Shown here piece by piece: positions 38,491 through 46,340 of a DNA stretch of 64,000 bases; within the stretch, counting starts at the first letter, position 1; every line of letters starts with the position of its first letter. The translations under genes were made by a program, and so were the position numbers. The notes under the pieces were generated by a model. It was given only the letters and a program-made list of their open reading frames with translations. It was not told the DNA's origin and did not search any database. Location of the stretch: NCBI RefSeq assembly GCF_014873145.1, contig NZ_JADBEK010000001.1:2170001-2234000 (forward strand). Direction: 5' to 3'. Source of the DNA: Nonomuraea angiospora (GTDB lineage Bacteria; Actinomycetota; Actinomycetes; Streptosporangiales; Streptosporangiaceae).

Positions 38491-38803
38491 CGCCCAGCTT
38501 CCAGGCGGCCCGGCCGATCCCCTCCAGCAGCAGGGGCATCTTGTCGAGGGTGTAATCGACGGCATAGATGGTCACCTTCGCCACGTCGCCGAAGGAACCT
38601 CCCGCCGCCGCCAGCGCGATGGCGACGTTGAGATAGCACTGCTCGGTCTGAGCGGCGAGGTCACTCTCCCCGACTCTGTTTCCGTCGGCGTCGCGGGCGA
38701 CCTGACCGGCGACGAAGACCAGCCTCGATCCGGTGGCGACCGGCAACTGCCGGTACGCCTCGCTCTGCGGCACTCCTTCGGGATTGATCAGAGTGACGGC
38801 CAT
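38474..38803 (-). pseudogene. RidA-family protein, C-terminally truncated
   Basis: The frame starts at 38803 behind AAGGAG and encodes the first ~105 residues of a RidA protein (LPVATGSRLVFVAGQVARDA, YLNVAIALAAAGGSFGDVAK, LLLEGIGRAAWKLGVRPV). It then stops inside the TetR remnant. The last ~25 residues, which include the LxEVEAIA strand and the region after the substrate Arg, are missing, so activity is doubtful. The break point is shared with the TetR fragment end. Confidence 0.68.
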
Positions 38804-38980
38804 ACGGACTCCTTCGTCACCTCGGCGTGGCCAAGATCCGGACTAGAGCCCCGCCGAGCACCGGTCACGTTACGGATGCACCCTCACCCATCGCCGGTAT
38901 CTACTGGTGGCCTGGGGGGTGACCGGAGTGGTTCTGACGACCGATGCGACAGGCGGAGCGGCGCATCACGCTGCTGAGGC

Positions 38981-40228
38981 ATGAGGCGTCCGGAGCCCGG
39001 ACAACGGGCCCTCCGCCGCCCGGGCCTCATACGAGGCTGGCGCCTGGTCGGCGCACTGGCCGCCACCCAGACGATCGGGTTCGGTGTCCTCTATTACAGC
39101 TTCACGGTCGTGCTCCGCTCGATGAGCGAAGAGCAGCACGCCGATGCCTCGCAGCTCTCGCTCGCCTTGACGCTGTCGGTTCTCATCACCGCGATCGGCG
39201 CACCGGCCGTGGGCCGGTACCTGGACGTCCACGGTGGCCGGGGGCTCATGACGGCGGGGTCCGTGCTGGGCGCCTTGTCGCTCCTGACCTGGTCGCAGGT
39301 GGGCACGGTGGTCCAGCTGTACGTGGTCTTCGCCGCCATCGGCGTCGCCTCGGCCATGGTGCTGTACGAGGCGGCCTTCGCCGTGATCGTCGCCCGCCTT
39401 CCGGCAGGGGCCCGCGCCGGGGCGCTGCCGGCGGTGACGGTCGCGGCCGGCTTCGCCTCCTCCATCTTCATGCCGCTGACGGCCCTGCTCGTCCATGCCT
39501 GCGGCTGGCGGCAGGCCCTGGTCGTCCTCGCCGCCGTCTACGGCGTGACCGCCATCCCACTGCACGCCATCGCCGTACGCAGGCCACGTCCTGCCGACGC
39601 CCCACCGCAGGCGGCGACCGTCCCGCGACCAGGTGATCGGGCCGGGCTGGTCCGCGCCGCCACGCGTCAGGCGGCGTTCTGGTTGCCGGCCACCGCCTTC
39701 ACCCTGTACAACGCCGCAGTGGCGACCATCTCCATCCTGCTGATCGACTACCTCGTCGGCCTCGGCCACGAGCCACTCCTGGCCGCCGGTGTGGCCGGGC
39801 TCCTGGGAGTGCTGTCGGTCACCGGCCGGCTGGTCACCACCGGCCTGCAGCGCCGGCTACCCGTCGCGCTCGTCGCCGCGGTCATCTTCACCCTGCAGGC
39901 CGCGGGCGCCGCGGCACTGCCGTTCGTCGGCGCGAGCCGGGCCGGCGCGATCGCCGCCGTGCTGTTGTTCGGGCTCGGCCTCGGAGTGGGCACCATCGCC
40001 CGGCCACACCTGCTGACCGGGCGCTACGGCACCACGGCCTACGCCAGCCTGTCCGGCCGGCTCGCTCTGCCCGCCACCCTCGCCAAGGCCGACGCCCCCA
40101 CCGCTGCCATGGCCATCGCCGGCACGGCCGGATACGGATGGGTGATGGCCGCCGTCACCGTCGCCTGTCTGATCGCGGCGGCGTCACTGACCGCCTTTCA
40201 TCGCGTGCCCTCGGGGTCGGCCACCTGA
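38981..40228 (+). CDS. MFS transporter
   Basis: The 415-residue protein has about 12 hydrophobic helices (for example LVGALAATQTIGFGVLYYSF, LALTLSVLITAIGAPAVG, ALVVLAAVYGVTAIPLHAIA, LLAAGVAGLLGVLSVTGRLV) and an MFS loop 2-3-like motif GRYLDVHGGRGLM. It resembles OxlT/MCT-style single-component MFS carriers. The 3' end overlaps the convergent oxidoreductase gene by 31 bp. The substrate is unknown. Confidence 0.85.
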   Translation: MRRPEPGQRALRRPGLIRGWRLVGALAATQTIGFGVLYYSFTVVLRSMSEEQHADASQLSLALTLSVLITAIGAPAVGRYLDVHGGRGLMTAGSVLGALSLLTWSQVGTVVQLYVVFAAIGVASAMVLYEAAFAVIVARLPAGARAGALPAVTVAAGFASSIFMPLTALLVHACGWRQALVVLAAVYGVTAIPLHAIAVRRPRPADAPPQAATVPRPGDRAGLVRAATRQAAFWLPATAFTLYNAAVATISILLIDYLVGLGHEPLLAAGVAGLLGVLSVTGRLVTTGLQRRLPVALVAAVIFTLQAAGAAALPFVGASRAGAIAAVLLFGLGLGVGTIARPHLLTGRYGTTAYASLSGRLALPATLAKADAPTAAMAIAGTAGYGWVMAAVTVACLIAAASLTAFHRVPSGSAT

Positions 40229-41154
40229 AGGACGACCTTGCCCGTGGTCCGCCCCTTGGCCACCAGGTCATGGGCCGCGGCCACCTCCTCCAGCGGGAAC
40301 TCCCGCTCCACGTGCACCGCGAGCCGGCCCTCGCGATACAGCCGCGACAGCGACTCCAGCCCGGCGGCGTCCGGCTCCACCAGGTACGACAGAGCGCGCA
40401 CACCGAGCTCGCCGGCCCGCTCGGTCATGCCGGGCGTCCACGCCCCCTGCCCGCTCACCATCAGCCCGCCAGGCCGCAGGCACTCCAGCGTCTGCAGCCC
40501 GGTGTCCCCACCGAACATCTGGATGGCGACGTCGACGTCTCGCACCTCCTTCGTCACGTCCACCGCGGTGTAGTCGATCACCTCGTCGGCACCCATCCGG
40601 CGGACGAAGTCGTGCTTGGCCGCGCTGGCCGTACCGATCACGTAGGACCCCTGCGCCTTGGCGACCTGCACGGCCAGATGCCCCACTCCCCCGGCCGCCG
40701 CGGCCACCAGCACGCGCCGGCCCGGGCCGGCCCCGGCGATGTCGACTGCCATCTGCCACGCCGTCAGGCCAGCCAGCGGCAGAGCGGCCGCCTCGGTGAA
40801 CGACATCCCCTCCGGCATCAGCGCCAGGTGCCGCGACGGCGCCGTCACGTACTCGGCGTACGCGCCCGCCTCACGAGGGAACCACGGCATGCCGAACACC
40901 CGGTCTCCTTCCTTGAACCGGGTGACCCCGTAGCCCACTTCGACCACGATGCCCGACAGGTCCCAGCCATTGATGAAGGGCAGGCTCAGCACCCGGTTGT
41001 AGGCCACGCCCATCCGCGTGTAGAAGTCCACCGGGTTGATTCCCGCGGCGACCACCTTGACCAGCACCTCGGTCGGGGCCGGCTTCGGCGCCGGTACGTC
41101 GACGACCTCCAGCACCTCCGGGCCGCCCCATTCACGCTGTTGCACCGCACGCAT
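40198..41154 (-). CDS. NADP-dependent MDR oxidoreductase
   Basis: The 318-residue protein begins MRAVQQREWGGPEVLEVVDV and has the MDR fold with INGWDLSGIVVEVG and a modified cofactor loop VAAAAGGVGHLAVQVAKAQG (about residues 148-167). No zinc ligands are present, as in quinone-oxidoreductase-like members. GGAG lies just before the ATG at 41154. It is only distantly like the enzyme at 35379. No regulator is coupled directly; an HxlR operon lies upstream on the same strand with a 245-bp gap. Confidence 0.87.
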   Translation of the reverse strand: MRAVQQREWGGPEVLEVVDVPAPKPAPTEVLVKVVAAGINPVDFYTRMGVAYNRVLSLPFINGWDLSGIVVEVGYGVTRFKEGDRVFGMPWFPREAGAYAEYVTAPSRHLALMPEGMSFTEAAALPLAGLTAWQMAVDIAGAGPGRRVLVAAAAGGVGHLAVQVAKAQGSYVIGTASAAKHDFVRRMGADEVIDYTAVDVTKEVRDVDVAIQMFGGDTGLQTLECLRPGGLMVSGQGAWTPGMTERAGELGVRALSYLVEPDAAGLESLSRLYREGRLAVHVEREFPLEEVAAAHDLVAKGRTTGKVVLQVADPEGTR

Positions 41155-41399
41155 GTTTTCTCCGCAAGTTCGGGATTTCTGCTTGTGACGCTATTACGGA
41201 ATATGTTCGACGGAATCTGTACGACGACCGGCGCCTTTTCGCCGCTGCGCCACCTCATATCCGCCACAGTGCGGAATGACGAATCGAAAGCGCGCAGTGC
41301 GGGCGGGTCCGGTTTTCCCCGGATGACGAAATCCTTTTCCCGGCTGTGAACGCCCATTCTCCGTAACGGCCGGCCCGCTCGCGCGATGCCTGCCCGGGG

Positions 41400-42089
41400 T
41401 CACGAAGGAGAGGACGACTCCGCTGAGCGGGTTCGCTGACGCGGCAGCCGGAACAGGTGGTGGAGCCGGCGCAGGGCGTGCCGGTCGCCGGAGGCGGAGG
41501 CGGCGCCGCTGTCGAGCGCTTCGGCGAGCGTCAATCTGCTGGAGGCGAGGTCGCGAAAGGCTCGCCGGCTGCTGGTGATGACCACATCCGGCTGCTGGGC
41601 GGGGCCGTGCACGGTTTCGATCGCGCCGTCGTGGACGCGGGCGTGGAAGACTTCCTCCTCCACCCGGAACTCGTAGACGGCCCGCAGGCCTACGGCGGCT
41701 TCGGGGTCGAAGCAGGCCTTCAATCCGAGCACGGCCCAGCCGGGGTGGAAGGCCTCCTGTTCACGAGGTTCGTCCATCGCCCACGTCAGCCCCCACCGGG
41801 CCAGGGCCAGCACCACGGGCTCGAGGTCGGCCCCGGCCTGGGTGAGGGCATAGGCGGCGGTACGAGCCGGCGGCGGCAAGGTGACCTTGCGCGCCAGTCC
41901 CTCACGTTCCAGGTGCTTCAGCCGCGCGGCCAGCAGCCCTGTGCCCAGGCCGCGCAGGCTGTGCTGCAGGTCGCCGAAACGCTTGGGGCCCGTCAGGAGC
42001 TCGCGGATCAGCAGCAGGGTCCAGCGATCTCCGACGAGATCGAGTGTGCGCGCAGTCGCGCAGTACTGGTTGTAGGCCCGCTGTTCCAC
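41400..42089 (-). CDS. HxlR-family regulator with C-terminal SCP2-like domain
   Basis: The 229-residue protein has an HxlR winged helix at the start (ATARTLDLVGDRWTLLLIRE, FGDLQHSLRGLGTGLLAARL) and a C-terminal sterol-carrier-like domain (VEEEVFHARVHDGAIETVHG, PDVVITSSRRAFRDLASSRL). HxlR proteins often answer to reactive aldehydes, quinones or aromatics; the SCP2 part may bind a lipophilic ligand. A GTG at 42089 is used as the start. It is the third gene of the LLM-hydrolase-HxlR operon, 9 bp after the hydrolase. Confidence 0.88.
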   Translation of the reverse strand: MEQRAYNQYCATARTLDLVGDRWTLLLIRELLTGPKRFGDLQHSLRGLGTGLLAARLKHLEREGLARKVTLPPPARTAAYALTQAGADLEPVVLALARWGLTWAMDEPREQEAFHPGWAVLGLKACFDPEAAVGLRAVYEFRVEEEVFHARVHDGAIETVHGPAQQPDVVITSSRRAFRDLASSRLTLAEALDSGAASASGDRHALRRLHHLFRLPRQRTRSAESSSPS

Positions 42090-42098
42090 TTCATCATT

Positions 42099-42806
42099 CT
42101 AATGTCTGGCCTTCTCGTTATTGAACTGAGAGGTGTGAATGTCCACAAGAAGCCGCGCCACCTCCTGCGGGTGGGTGCCCATCACATCGTGCGGGCCGTC
42201 CAAGGGCAGCGTGCGATAGCCGACCGCCTTCCCGAACTGTTCGAAGGGGAAGGTCGGAGGGTGGCAGTAGATCGCGGTTCCGGGGATCTGATTGACTGCG
42301 CCGCTCAGCCGGGTCGCCTCGGTGAAGGTGCGCAGCGGCTGGGGTCGCAGGCGCTGCGCCAGCCGGCGGGCGTCCTCGGGATCGGTGATGCCGAAGCGTT
42401 CCGGCTGCGGGGCGGGCACGTGGCGGCCGTCGGCGCGGGCGCGGGCGCCCCTGCTGATCGCGGTGACGAAGGCGTCGGGTGCCAGGCTGAACAGGCTCTC
42501 GCCGTCGCCACCGGCCCAGCCGTCGATCATCATGATGTGGCTCACCTGGCCGGGCCGCTGGTCGGCTGCCTGACGGACGACGAGTCCCGCGTAGCTGTGC
42601 CCGACCAGCACCACGTCGCCGTCGGCCGCCGCCTCGTCGTCCAGGACGGTGAGGAGTTCCTGGACGTGGGTGTCCAGACCGGCGTCGCCTTCCAGGGTCA
42701 GGGTGGGGGTCACCGTTCGTATCCCGGCCTCGTGCAGGAGCGGGGTGACGCGCTCCCATGCCCAGGGTCCGTACCAGGCACCGTGGACGAGGATGAAAGT
42801 GGTCAT
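42099..42806 (-). CDS. Alpha/beta hydrolase (MenH/salicylate-esterase-like)
   Basis: The 235-residue protein starts TTFILVHGAWYGPWAWERV (oxyanion region) and has the nucleophile elbow VLVGHSYAGLV (about residues 66-76) and a C-terminal His in LDGPHDVMG. This matches the plant-esterase-like alpha/beta hydrolase group common in actinomycetes. The start overlaps the LLM gene stop by ATGA. It may open an ester or lactone made by the adjacent monooxygenase; that is inferred from the operon. Confidence 0.87.
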   Translation of the reverse strand: MTTFILVHGAWYGPWAWERVTPLLHEAGIRTVTPTLTLEGDAGLDTHVQELLTVLDDEAAADGDVVLVGHSYAGLVVRQAADQRPGQVSHIMMIDGWAGGDGESLFSLAPDAFVTAISRGARARADGRHVPAPQPERFGITDPEDARRLAQRLRPQPLRTFTEATRLSGAVNQIPGTAIYCHPPTFPFEQFGKAVGYRTLPLDGPHDVMGTHPQEVARLLVDIHTSQFNNEKARH

Positions 42807-43747
42807 GCTTTTCCTTTCGCGTGCAAGACAGGCAGGACGGTGCCGGCGAATTCCTCCAGAGCCGCGCGGTGGTCATCGGCGGCCAGGCGGATCACCAGGT
42901 GACGGGCACCGGCTTCGGCATAGGAGGTGAGCCAGTCGGCGGCCTGGTGAGCCGGGCCGGCGAACATGGCCTGGATGGTTTCGACGGCCTCCAGCGGGGC
43001 GTTGTAGTAACGCTCGATGCTCACGCGCAGGCGCTCCCGGGCCTGTCCGGGGTCTTCTCCCAGGCAGAGGGTCGCGTAGAGGGCGGGGGTGACGGCCCGT
43101 GTCGCGCTCTGCTGGATGAGGGCCCGTTCCTGCTCGTAGGTCTGCACGTGGGGCGGGTAGGGCAGCCAGCCGTCGGCCAGGCGGGCGACCCGCCGCAGCG
43201 CGGGTTCGCCGCCTCCCGCCAGCCAGATCGGGGGGCCGGACGGGTGAACCGGCGTGGGAGCCAGGGTCACGTCATGGAAGGTGATGTCGCGGCCGGCGAA
43301 GGAGACCTCTTCGCCGCTCCACAACCGCCGCATCGCTTCGATCGATTGCTCCAGCAGGGCGATGCGGCGCTCGAAGGAGACGCCGATCGCCGCGAACTGG
43401 GCCTCGGTGGCGGCATTGGGAAATCCGCCGCCCATGCCGATGATCAGCCGTCCGCCGGAGAGCCGGTCCAGGGTGGCGAGCTGGTGTGCCAGCAGGATCG
43501 GATGGCGTAGCGCCGGCAGCAGTACCGCGGTGCCGAGCGTGATCCGGCTGGTGGCGACGGCCGCGCCGGACAGGACGAGCAGCGGGTCGGCGCGGGGCCT
43601 CGTCAGCGGGCTCTCGCCGGCCCACACCGAGTCCAGGCCGAGGGCTTCGGCCTGGCGGGCCTGGTCGATGAGCTGCTTCAGATCCTGGTCACCGCGTACG
43701 GCGTGGTCCCGTGTCGGGAGCAGGTAACCGACCTTCAGTAGGGCCAT
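42803..43747 (-). CDS. LLM-class (luciferase-like) F420/flavin-dependent oxidoreductase
   Basis: The 314-residue protein has the bacterial-luciferase-like barrel: ALLKVGYLLPTRDHAV at the start, EALGLDSVWAGE, LATLDRLSGGRLIIGMGGGF (about residues 90-109) and PPIWLAGGGEPALRRVARLA. ATG at 43747, 8 bases after AGGAGG, is preferred; a start ten codons upstream is possible. It is the first gene of an operon with an alpha/beta hydrolase and an HxlR regulator. Baeyer-Villiger-type or F420-linked oxidation is plausible, and the cofactor cannot be settled by reading. Confidence 0.87.
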   Translation of the reverse strand: MALLKVGYLLPTRDHAVRGDQDLKQLIDQARQAEALGLDSVWAGESPLTRPRADPLLVLSGAAVATSRITLGTAVLLPALRHPILLAHQLATLDRLSGGRLIIGMGGGFPNAATEAQFAAIGVSFERRIALLEQSIEAMRRLWSGEEVSFAGRDITFHDVTLAPTPVHPSGPPIWLAGGGEPALRRVARLADGWLPYPPHVQTYEQERALIQQSATRAVTPALYATLCLGEDPGQARERLRVSIERYYNAPLEAVETIQAMFAGPAHQAADWLTSYAEAGARHLVIRLAADDHRAALEEFAGTVLPVLHAKGKA

Positions 43748-44710
43748 GGGCTGCCTCCTGTCCGTGCGGTTCTCCATCTTAAGCAGAGACTTCCTGTTTT
43801 TGAAGTAGAAAGTCCTATTTCGAGAAGCGATGACGAGGCATAGGTGCTCGCAGCCACGGGCCGCCACGACCTTGACCGGTCGCCCCGGCAGTGATGCCCG
43901 GGACGGCACCGCCCGGCGAGGCCGCCGCTGCCGCCTCGCCCGCAACATGGACAGCGTCCTGGCGTCAACCGCCACGGGCTGGACGACGGCGGGGCGCGGC
44001 GTGATGACCAGTTGGGGCGGCCGCCAGGTGCCCCGTGGCGACGGCACCGGCGATCAGCGCCATCGTCAGAGGGCCGACCTCGACGTTCTGTCCCGCGATG
44101 AACTTCGCCTTGTCGGCGGCGGAGTCCAGTTCGTCGAACCTGCCGCTGAACGACTTCAGCGACAAAGTCCACGGCTTGCCGATGCCGAAGTCGGCTGCGG
44201 CTGCGGCTGCGGCTGCGGCTGCGGCTGCGGCTGCGGCTGCGGCTGCGGCTGCGGTCAGCTCATCGGCGCTTACCCTGCGGGCGAGCGACGCGAGCGCGGT
44301 GACGCAGCTCCGGGCGACGTTCATCCGGAAGCTCTGCACGGCAATGCCGGTCAAGCCCGTCTGCTCGAACGGGGCCCCGACGACCGAGCGCTCGGCAGGA
44401 CAGGCCAGCCGCTCACGGTGCCCACGATCTGCTCCGGTGGTAGCGGCGCGAACAGCACGTTCTCCTCCCGGTGGGGCCGGCGAGCGAGGCCGCCTTCTCC
44501 GCAAACGGTCATGGCTCTGCCTTTCATCGGTTGACGCCGGGGCTGTCGGTGAAGACCGCTTGACCCCGGCATTCGGTATCGCGGAACCCGCCATGGACGT
44601 CCCGTAACCGTATGAGACGAGCCAGGCGGCCGCCTTCACCCCCGCAGGAAGGGGCCGTCCGGCCTCGCGGTCCGCGCCGGGTTTCTCACCGGCGCCCGTC
44701 GGGCTGGAGA
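43748..44710. other. 963-bp stretch without a recognised gene; one possible minus-strand frame
   Basis: A minus-strand frame at 43965-44639 (224 residues) contains a plausible protein-like part, MNVARSCVTALASLARRVSA, then a poly-Ala tract, then FGIGKPWTLSLKSFSGRFDE and FIAGQNVEVGPLTMALIAGA. The first ~90 residues look out of phase (a second frame at 44351-44572 reads FAPLPPEQIVGTVSGWPVL). No family was recognised. It could be a decayed gene expanded by a microsatellite. The sequence at 43770-43830 is AT-richer and is probably the promoter of the LLM operon. Confidence 0.35.
44192..44254. repeat. (CGGCTG)10.5 hexanucleotide microsatellite
   Basis: Ten perfect tandem CGGCTG units plus a half unit. 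On the minus strand it reads as roughly 20 alanines in the frame 43965-44639; on the plus strand it reads as Cys-Gly repeats. Perfect hexanucleotide arrays of this length are prone to slippage and change length in steps of two codons without shifting frame. Confidence 0.95.
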
Positions 44711-45064
44711 TCAGCGCACGACGGGGGTGAGGAGCGCCTCGCTCGCGCGGGACAACATCACCTCACCGGTGAAGGTGTGCGTCTCCTCCACTTGGAACTC
44801 GGCCAGGCTCAGGCGGATGTCCCTGACTCCCTGCTCCGCCCGCCGACAGGCCTCCTCGGTCTCGAACACCGTCACGGTGACGATCGTGTCGTCTCCCGTG
44901 GCGATCGCCTGGTAGCTGACGATACCGGCGGGTACCTGCACCGGGGCGTCAGAAGCGGCGTCGCCTCCGGCGGAGAGTTGATTCGCGAACTGCCTGTTGA
45001 CCTTGCGCATCAGGTCGTCGATGGAGCCGGTCCCCATGCGGTACCCGCGGATGAACGCGTGCAT
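44711..45064 (-). CDS. Small protein resembling a dimeric alpha/beta-barrel (ABM-like), function unknown
   Basis: The 117-residue product starts MHAFIRGYRMGTGSIDDLMR and contains PAGIVSYQAIATGDDTIVTV followed by TVFETEEACRRAEQGVRD, a pattern like antibiotic-biosynthesis-monooxygenase-type or stress-responsive dimeric barrels. ATG at 45064 follows AAAGGA and is preferred over an ATG at 45088 without a good site. It is divergent from a TetR gene and shares a perfect 9-bp inverted repeat with it, so it is likely that regulator's target. Confidence 0.65.
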   Translation of the reverse strand: MHAFIRGYRMGTGSIDDLMRKVNRQFANQLSAGGDAASDAPVQVPAGIVSYQAIATGDDTIVTVTVFETEEACRRAEQGVRDIRLSLAEFQVEETHTFTGEVMLSRASEALLTPVVR

Positions 45065-45100
45065 GCTCGTTCCTTTCCCTTGAGTCATCGTGATACTAGA

Positions 45101-45124
45101 ACTTGTCTTACATTAAAGACAAGT
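45101..45124. promoter_or_regulatory. Perfect inverted repeat ACTTGTCTT-N6-AAGACAAGT, probable TetR operator
   Basis: Nine-base arms at 45101-45109 and 45116-45124 are exact complements around ACATTA. The site lies between the divergent genes at 44711 (minus) and 45138 (plus), 14 bp before the TetR start, where binding would block the plus-strand promoter. Confidence 0.82.
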
Positions 45125-45137
45125 GTAAGTTTCAGGG

Positions 45138-45917
45138 ATGGAGAGCACTGCCTACGTCGAAGAAGTGGCCACGGCCGTACAAGGCCACCTCGCGGAGACC
45201 GGGACAGAGGCGAGCGAGTTGACCCTGGAAGACATCGCCGTCGTGATGGGCGTGTCACGCAGCACGCTCATCCGCCGCATCGGCCACCGATCCCACCTTG
45301 ACGAGATCCTGGCCAGGCAAGGGGCGAAGGTGATCCGCCGATCTGCGCGGGATCGGGCGGTCGAAGCCGCGGCCGGCCTGTACGGCGCGTTCGGGGTCGG
45401 CGAAGTGACGCTGGAAATGATCGCCGCCGATGCGGGATGCACCGTGCAGGCGATCCAAGGGCAGCTCGGCGGCCGTGACGGCCTGCTCGCGGCGGTCTTC
45501 GACCGCTACAGCCCGATGCCGGGCGTGGAGGAGGTACTGCTCGACCCGCCGGCGGATCTCGAGCCGGCCGCGCGGCTGCTCTACGAGCAGGTGCTCGACG
45601 CGCTGATGGGGGAGGCGCGGGTGATGGCCGCGATGTTCGCCGAGATCGTTTCCCGGCCCGGAGGCGCGCTGGCCGTTCACGTACGGGAGAACTACGCGCC
45701 CCGATTCGTCGGCCTGATGATGAGTTGGCTGGCGGCACACGTGGATGCGGGTGTGGTGCGCGAACTGCCGGAGAAAACGCTGCTCAGCCAGTTCGCCGGT
45801 CCGGTGCTGGCCAGGAGCGTGGCCGCGCTGGCCACGGGCGAGCATCTGGACCCGGCGGCACGCGCACGACTGGCGGCCGATCTGGCGGGGGCGTTCTGCC
45901 GGGCCGTGCGGACCTGA
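45138..45917 (+). CDS. TetR-like regulator with two helix-turn-helix segments
   Basis: The 259-residue protein is longer than a usual TetR. A first helix-turn-helix (LTLEDIAVVMGVSRSTLIRR, about residues 30-50) is followed by a second TetR domain (AAGLYGAFGVGEVTLEMIAA, DAGCTVQAIQGQLGGRDGLL, about 78-120) and a C-terminal domain ending in RLAADLAGAFCRAVRT. A duplicated N-terminal domain is unusual and suggests extended operator contacts. It is the last gene of the island; the right flanking repeat starts 50 bp downstream. Confidence 0.85.
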   Translation: MESTAYVEEVATAVQGHLAETGTEASELTLEDIAVVMGVSRSTLIRRIGHRSHLDEILARQGAKVIRRSARDRAVEAAAGLYGAFGVGEVTLEMIAADAGCTVQAIQGQLGGRDGLLAAVFDRYSPMPGVEEVLLDPPADLEPAARLLYEQVLDALMGEARVMAAMFAEIVSRPGGALAVHVRENYAPRFVGLMMSWLAAHVDAGVVRELPEKTLLSQFAGPVLARSVAALATGEHLDPAARARLAADLAGAFCRAVRT

Positions 45918-45966
45918 GGCGGCCGGCATATACGGCTCCATGCGCAGCGGCGGCCCCGATCATCTC

Positions 45967-46035
45967 GTCCTGCGCGGCCTGCAGGAGGTCTATCTCAAGA
46001 CCGAGGGCGACCTGGAGGACGACACCAGCCGCTGA
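45967..46035 (+). pseudogene. cobN: 3' tail of cobN duplicated by the island insertion
   Basis: The last 22 codons of cobN and its stop (LRGLQEVYLKTEGDLEDDTS then R) are present without any upstream part. The piece exists only because the repeat includes the cobN end. A longer frame reading into it from 45745 is an artefact of the junction. Confidence 0.93.
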
Positions 46036-46340
46036 GCCGTCATCGGCTGCCCGGCCCAGTGCAGGTGCAGGTAGGACGCGGTCACCAGGGCGTCGCCGAA
46101 CCCGTCGGCGCCCCTCTCCCAGCGGAACAGCGGCTCGCCGGCGTACTCGACGGCGGTGCGGTGGAACTCGTGCCCCCGGAAGCGCTCGCCCGGCTCCGTC
46201 AGCGGCGAGCGCCTGAGCGCGACCGCGTCCCGGTAGCCGAGCGTCAGCCTCGGCGTCATCCGTGCCCGGCCCGGCACCCGCCCGCACATCCGCCGCCCGT
46301 CCAGCTCCTCGCACAGGTAGAGCAGCCCGGCGCACTCGGC
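45967..46340. repeat. Right copy of the island-flanking direct repeat (cobN 3' end / cobB 3' end)
   Basis: This 374-bp copy matches 7183-7541 with four substitutions and a 15-bp segment (GCACATCCGCCGCCC, about 46284-46298) that the left copy lacks. It runs from the dead 3' tail of cobN into the intact cobB gene. It starts right after GATCATCTC of the island side; the left copy has CCCGGAG at that point, which is the true cobN sequence. Confidence 0.97.

Noticed and set aside
44192..44254. Tandem CGGCTG units as a CRISPR array or origin iterons
   Set aside because: The units are adjacent 6-mers without spacers, there are no cas or replication genes, and no AT-rich partner region.
45745..46035. 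A 96-residue gene ending in the cobN tail at the right junction
   Set aside because: It reads through the end of the TetR gene in another frame into the duplicated cobN 3' end and is a junction artefact.
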